Source: UBA11579 sp039714215
Lineage (GTDB): Bacteria; Chloroflexota; Anaerolineae; Anaerolineales; UBA11579
Assembly: GCA_039714215.1 (NCBI GenBank)
Contig: JBDLJU010000024.1
Coordinates: 1-20,814, forward strand
Direction of reading: 5' to 3'
Length of the DNA: 20,814 bases
Shown here: positions 20,693 to 20,814 of the stretch, piece after piece
Layout of the letters: each line of letters starts with the position of its first letter
Numbering within the stretch: the first letter of the stretch is position 1
Notes under the pieces: generated by a model
The model's database searches: none
What the model saw: only the letters and a program-made list of their open reading frames with translations
Told to the model about the DNA's origin: nothing
Translations under genes and position numbers: made by a program

Positions 20693-20814
20693 TTATAGGA
20701 ACACAATTTCACCTGCGACGTTATGCCCATCGATGCGGAGGAATCCGATGCTGGGCTTGAGGTCAGGGACGGCGGGGTTGGGGTGGGCGGGTGAGCCGGG
20801 GTTGAAAACCAGCT
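20693..20814 (-). CDS. C-terminal end of a second YfcE/MJ0936-type phosphoesterase (cut by window edge)
   Basis: On the minus strand a frame enters at the right edge and ends with TAA at 20693-20695. The 39 visible residues start LVFNPGSPAHPNPAVPDLKP and continue SIGFLRIDGHNVAGEIVFL. The NPGSP...PSIGxLxIDGxxVxGEIVxL pattern is the usual C terminus of small YfcE/MJ0936 phosphoesterases, as in the complete gene at 3477-3965 (LNPGSATFPR). The metal-binding motifs lie outside the window. The gene is upstream of the lipid kinase on the same strand with the palindrome in between. It is short here because of the edge, not truncated by mutation. Confidence 0.75.
   Translation of the reverse strand, partial: LVFNPGSPAHPNPAVPDLKPSIGFLRIDGHNVAGEIVFL

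Overview
The window looks like a chromosomal segment of an anaerobic or facultative bacterium of the phylum Chloroflexota, most likely class Anaerolineae. This is inference from gene content: RNase J, surface proteins with Thr/Pro 'TPT' spacers (a lipoprotein and a LysM protein), PPC repeats, a DUF4380 protein, a helicase-associated C-terminal-domain protein, a BCAM0308-like protein, and a set of multiheme cytochromes. Base composition is moderately GC-rich in genes, with AT-rich intergenic regions. One membrane-protein gene (4971-5816) is strikingly AT-rich.

Layout. 2-547: 3' end of a secreted PPC-repeat protein. 786-2438: RNase J behind a strong promoter and a structured leader. 2579-3331: a lipoprotein with a 12-bp coding tandem repeat. 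3477-3965: a YfcE-type phosphoesterase, apparently leaderless. 4118-4840: a membrane-anchored twin-LysM protein. Then, on the minus strand, a polytopic membrane protein (4971-5816), a zinc-ribbon BCAM0308-like protein (5901-6383) and uvrA (6757-9672). 10224-15985 is a plus-strand cytochrome island of four genes: a hexaheme lipoprotein, a nonaheme membrane-anchored cytochrome, a cytochrome b561-type membrane protein fused to a monoheme c domain, and a NapC/NirT-type multiheme protein ending in a related monoheme domain. Next come minus-strand DinB-like (16122-16703) and helicase-associated (16772-18430) genes, a plus-strand DUF4380 sugar-epimerase-fold gene (18652-19539), a minus-strand YegS-type lipid kinase (19668-20600), and the C-terminal end of a second YfcE-type phosphoesterase running off the right edge (20693-20814).

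How it fits together. The cytochrome island carries 23 canonical CXXCH motifs plus one CX3CH and one CX4CH. The nonaheme/diheme-b gene pair overlaps by 8 bp and resembles a split version of the Geobacter CbcL quinol oxidoreductase. The NapC/NirT-like protein could be a second quinol-dehydrogenase module, and the hexaheme lipoprotein a surface electron carrier or reductase on a collagen-like Gly-X-Y stalk. The natural reading is transfer of electrons from quinol to a periplasmic or extracellular acceptor. No known catalytic reductase subunit is present, so the acceptor cannot be named.

Regulation seen in sequence. Several promoters share an extended -10 box. Two genes (3477 and 18430) have a -10 box only 6-7 nt before the start codon and are probably leaderless. 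Five copies of a short palindrome with arms GATCGAAC/GTTCGATT occur between genes, four of them directly after the T-tract of a Rho-independent terminator. No tRNA, rRNA, CRISPR array, insertion sequence or prophage was found.
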